A DNA stretch of 40,664 nt, from contig DVJE01000033.1 in assembly GCA_018716975.1 (NCBI GenBank), forward strand, positions 1 through 40,664, written 5' to 3'. Each line of letters begins with the position of its first letter. Positions within the stretch are counted from its first letter, which is position 1. The translations under genes were made by a program, and so were the position numbers. This stretch comes from Candidatus Gallacutalibacter stercoravium. Its GTDB lineage: Bacteria; Bacillota; Clostridia; Oscillospirales; Acutalibacteraceae. Of the stretch, positions 39,500-40,664 are shown one piece after another. The notes under the pieces were generated by a model that searched no databases, was not told the DNA's origin, and was given only the letters and a program-made list of their open reading frames with translations.

Positions 39500-40417
39500 G
39501 TGAACCGGTATGATGAACTGATACAAACAGCCGGGCGCTACGGCTGCCAGGTGTATGAAAACGAGCCTATGAGCAAGCGCACCACCTTTCGCATTGGCGG
39601 GCCGGCCGATGTGCTGATAGAGGCGCACACGCAAAAGGCCGCCGCTGGGCTAATAGCGCTATGCCGCGAGCGGGAGCTGCCGCTGTTCTTTTTGGGCAAT
39701 GGATCCGATTTGCTGGTGCCCGACGAGGGGCTGCGCGGCGTGGTGCTGCATTTGACGGGAGAATTCCGCCAGATTTCACAGCTGGAAGACGGCCGCATTC
39801 TTTGCGGCGCAGGGGCTACCTTGGCCAGATTGTGCAAATTTGCCCAGCAAAATGTGCTAACGGGGCTGGAATTTGCCTGGGGGATACCGGGCTCGGCCGG
39901 AGGGGCGGCCTACATGAACGCCGGCGCTTACGGCGGCGAAATGAAGGATGTGCTGGCGGCTTGCCGCCATATCACCCGCTCGGGCCAAACCGGCCGCTTA
40001 GAAGGCGATGCGTTACAAATGGGCTACCGGCGCAGTGCATACACAGAAAATGGGCACTTAATCACGGCGCTGGAGATAAGCCTGCAAAAAGGGGACGCCG
40101 GCAGTATTGCGGCGCGCATGGAGGAACTGATGGAGCGCCGGGAACAAAAGCAGCCGCTGGAATACCCCAGCGCGGGCAGTGTGTTCAAGCGCCCGGCGGG
40201 CCACTTTGCCGGCGGGCTGATTGAACAATGCGGATTAAAAGGCACGCGGGTGGGCGGCGCTGTTGTGAGCCCAAAGCACGCGGGCTTTATTGTGAACGAC
40301 GGCGGGGCCACCAGCAACGATGTGCGCCAACTAATAGAGCTGATTCAGCAAACGGTGCTGCGCGAAACCGGCGTGCAGCTGGAATGCGAAATTAAAATTC
40401 TTTCACCAAAAGGCTAA
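39500..40417 (+). CDS. murB: UDP-N-acetylenolpyruvoylglucosamine reductase
   Basis: MurB is the FAD-dependent enzyme that reduces enolpyruvyl-UDP-GlcNAc to UDP-MurNAc, the second step of peptidoglycan precursor synthesis. The 305 residues start at GTG 39500 (GGAGGGG about six bases before). The FAD-binding part shows TTFRIGGPADVLIE, PLFFLGNGSDLLVPDEG and FAWGIPGSAGGAAYMNAGAYGGE. The substrate domain has MGYRRSAYT, YPSAGSVFKRP with the catalytic Ser, and a final ECEIKIL with the catalytic Glu. The type II form (with YPSAGS and without the type I extra loop) fits its length. It follows hprK and is 25 bases before rapZ. Confidence 0.96.
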   Translation: MNRYDELIQTAGRYGCQVYENEPMSKRTTFRIGGPADVLIEAHTQKAAAGLIALCRERELPLFFLGNGSDLLVPDEGLRGVVLHLTGEFRQISQLEDGRILCGAGATLARLCKFAQQNVLTGLEFAWGIPGSAGGAAYMNAGAYGGEMKDVLAACRHITRSGQTGRLEGDALQMGYRRSAYTENGHLITALEISLQKGDAGSIAARMEELMERREQKQPLEYPSAGSVFKRPAGHFAGGLIEQCGLKGTRVGGAVVSPKHAGFIVNDGGATSNDVRQLIELIQQTVLRETGVQLECEIKILSPKG

Positions 40418-40442
40418 CCGCGATGGAAGGGGGATATAGACG

Positions 40443-40664
40443 ATGGAATTTATAGTGGTAACCGGCATGTCCGGCGCGGGTAAATCACGCGCGATGAATG
40501 CGTTAGAGGATATCGGCTTTTATTGTGTGGATAATATTCCCCCTAAAATGATTATCCCCTTTTATGAGCTTTGCCAACAGGCAAAGGAGGGGCTGGATCG
40601 GGTGGCGGTGGTAACCGATACCCGGGGCGGCGAGATGTTTGCTTCGCTGTTTGAGGTGCTGGAC
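40443..40664 (+). CDS. rapZ: RapZ/YvcJ-family nucleotide-binding protein (5' part, cut by the right edge)
   Basis: The frame from ATG 40443 (AAGGGGG upstream) is open to the window end: 74 residues. It starts EFIVVTGMSGAGKSRAM, the Walker A of RapZ/YvcJ proteins, then ALEDIGFYCVDNIPP, a diagnostic block, and a DTRGGEMF region. RapZ controls amino-sugar synthesis by RNase E-linked regulation in Gram-negatives; the clostridial YvcJ homologue is a nucleotide-binding protein affecting phosphate/amino-sugar metabolism. The hprK-murB-rapZ order followed by whiA is common in Clostridia. Only the N-terminus is present. Confidence 0.92.
   Translation, partial: MEFIVVTGMSGAGKSRAMNALEDIGFYCVDNIPPKMIIPFYELCQQAKEGLDRVAVVTDTRGGEMFASLFEVLD

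Noticed and set aside
1-40664. CRISPR arrays, insertion sequences, rRNA genes
   Set aside because: I looked for regular direct repeats with spacers, transposase motifs and rRNA signatures on both strands and found none.

Overview
The window looks like chromosomal DNA of an obligately anaerobic, hydrogen-producing Firmicute of the class Clostridia. Oscillospirales (Ruminococcaceae/Oscillospiraceae-type) is my best guess, but nothing here fixes the genus. The reasons are: a DivIVA-LspA-RluD division cluster, an HprK-MurB-RapZ cluster, a DnaD plus DnaI/DnaC-like loader pair, [FeFe]-hydrogenases with HydG/HydF and no respiratory genes, base composition near 50-55% GC, and frequent GTG/TTG starts. 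Many promoters carry an extended -10 (TGnTATAAT-like). I see no prophage, insertion sequence, integrase or CRISPR array.

Layout. 1-4.1 kb (+): tail of a probable YlmH, then divIVA, lspA, an rluD-type pseudouridine synthase, a ComEA-like HhH protein and a phosphotransferase. 4.4-10.5 kb (-): a small PH-domain protein, a Nudix hydrolase, a 6-phosphofructokinase with unusual active-site letters, polyphosphate kinase and a divergent Ppx/GppA-HD protein. 11-12.1 kb (+): a GH172/DUF2961 enzyme. 12.1-15.5 kb (+): a structured, terminator-ending leader RNA followed by a TM1266-family regulator, hydG and hydF (hydE is absent), closed by a strong terminator. 15.9-18.5 kb (+): a DUF815 ATPase and an orphan substrate-binding lipoprotein fused to a peptidoglycan-binding domain. 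18.6-20.3 kb: an XRE regulator (-), an AT-rich region with palindromes, tRNA-Thr(CGT) and an array of decayed terminator-like repeats. 20.3-21.1 kb: a sugar-isomerase-like TIM-barrel protein.

21.3-26.2 kb (+) is the most interesting part. A promoter with a perfect Rex-type operator (TGTTAA-N4-TTAACA) precedes a four-gene operon: thioredoxin-like [2Fe-2S] ferredoxin, a PAS-containing sensory-type [FeFe]-hydrogenase (HydS, group C), a SpoIIE/PP2C phosphatase with an unrecognised C-terminal domain, and a second, group-B-like [FeFe]-hydrogenase. The HydGF operon 9 kb upstream supplies maturases, and its promoter overlaps a degenerate match to the same operator. Together they suggest an NADH/H2-responsive circuit in which Rex senses NADH/NAD+, HydS senses H2 or redox state, and the phosphatase carries the signal.

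26.4-40.7 kb: an acyl-CoA thioesterase, a C39-like peptidase lipoprotein (-), valS, a UroD-superfamily protein, tRNA-Gly(GCC), a DnaD-type protein with a DnaC-like ATPase, an SdpI-family membrane protein, a second UroD-superfamily protein, a GT4 glycosyltransferase (-), then hprK, murB and the start of rapZ, cut by the right edge. All functional calls rest on reading motifs by eye; no database search was possible.
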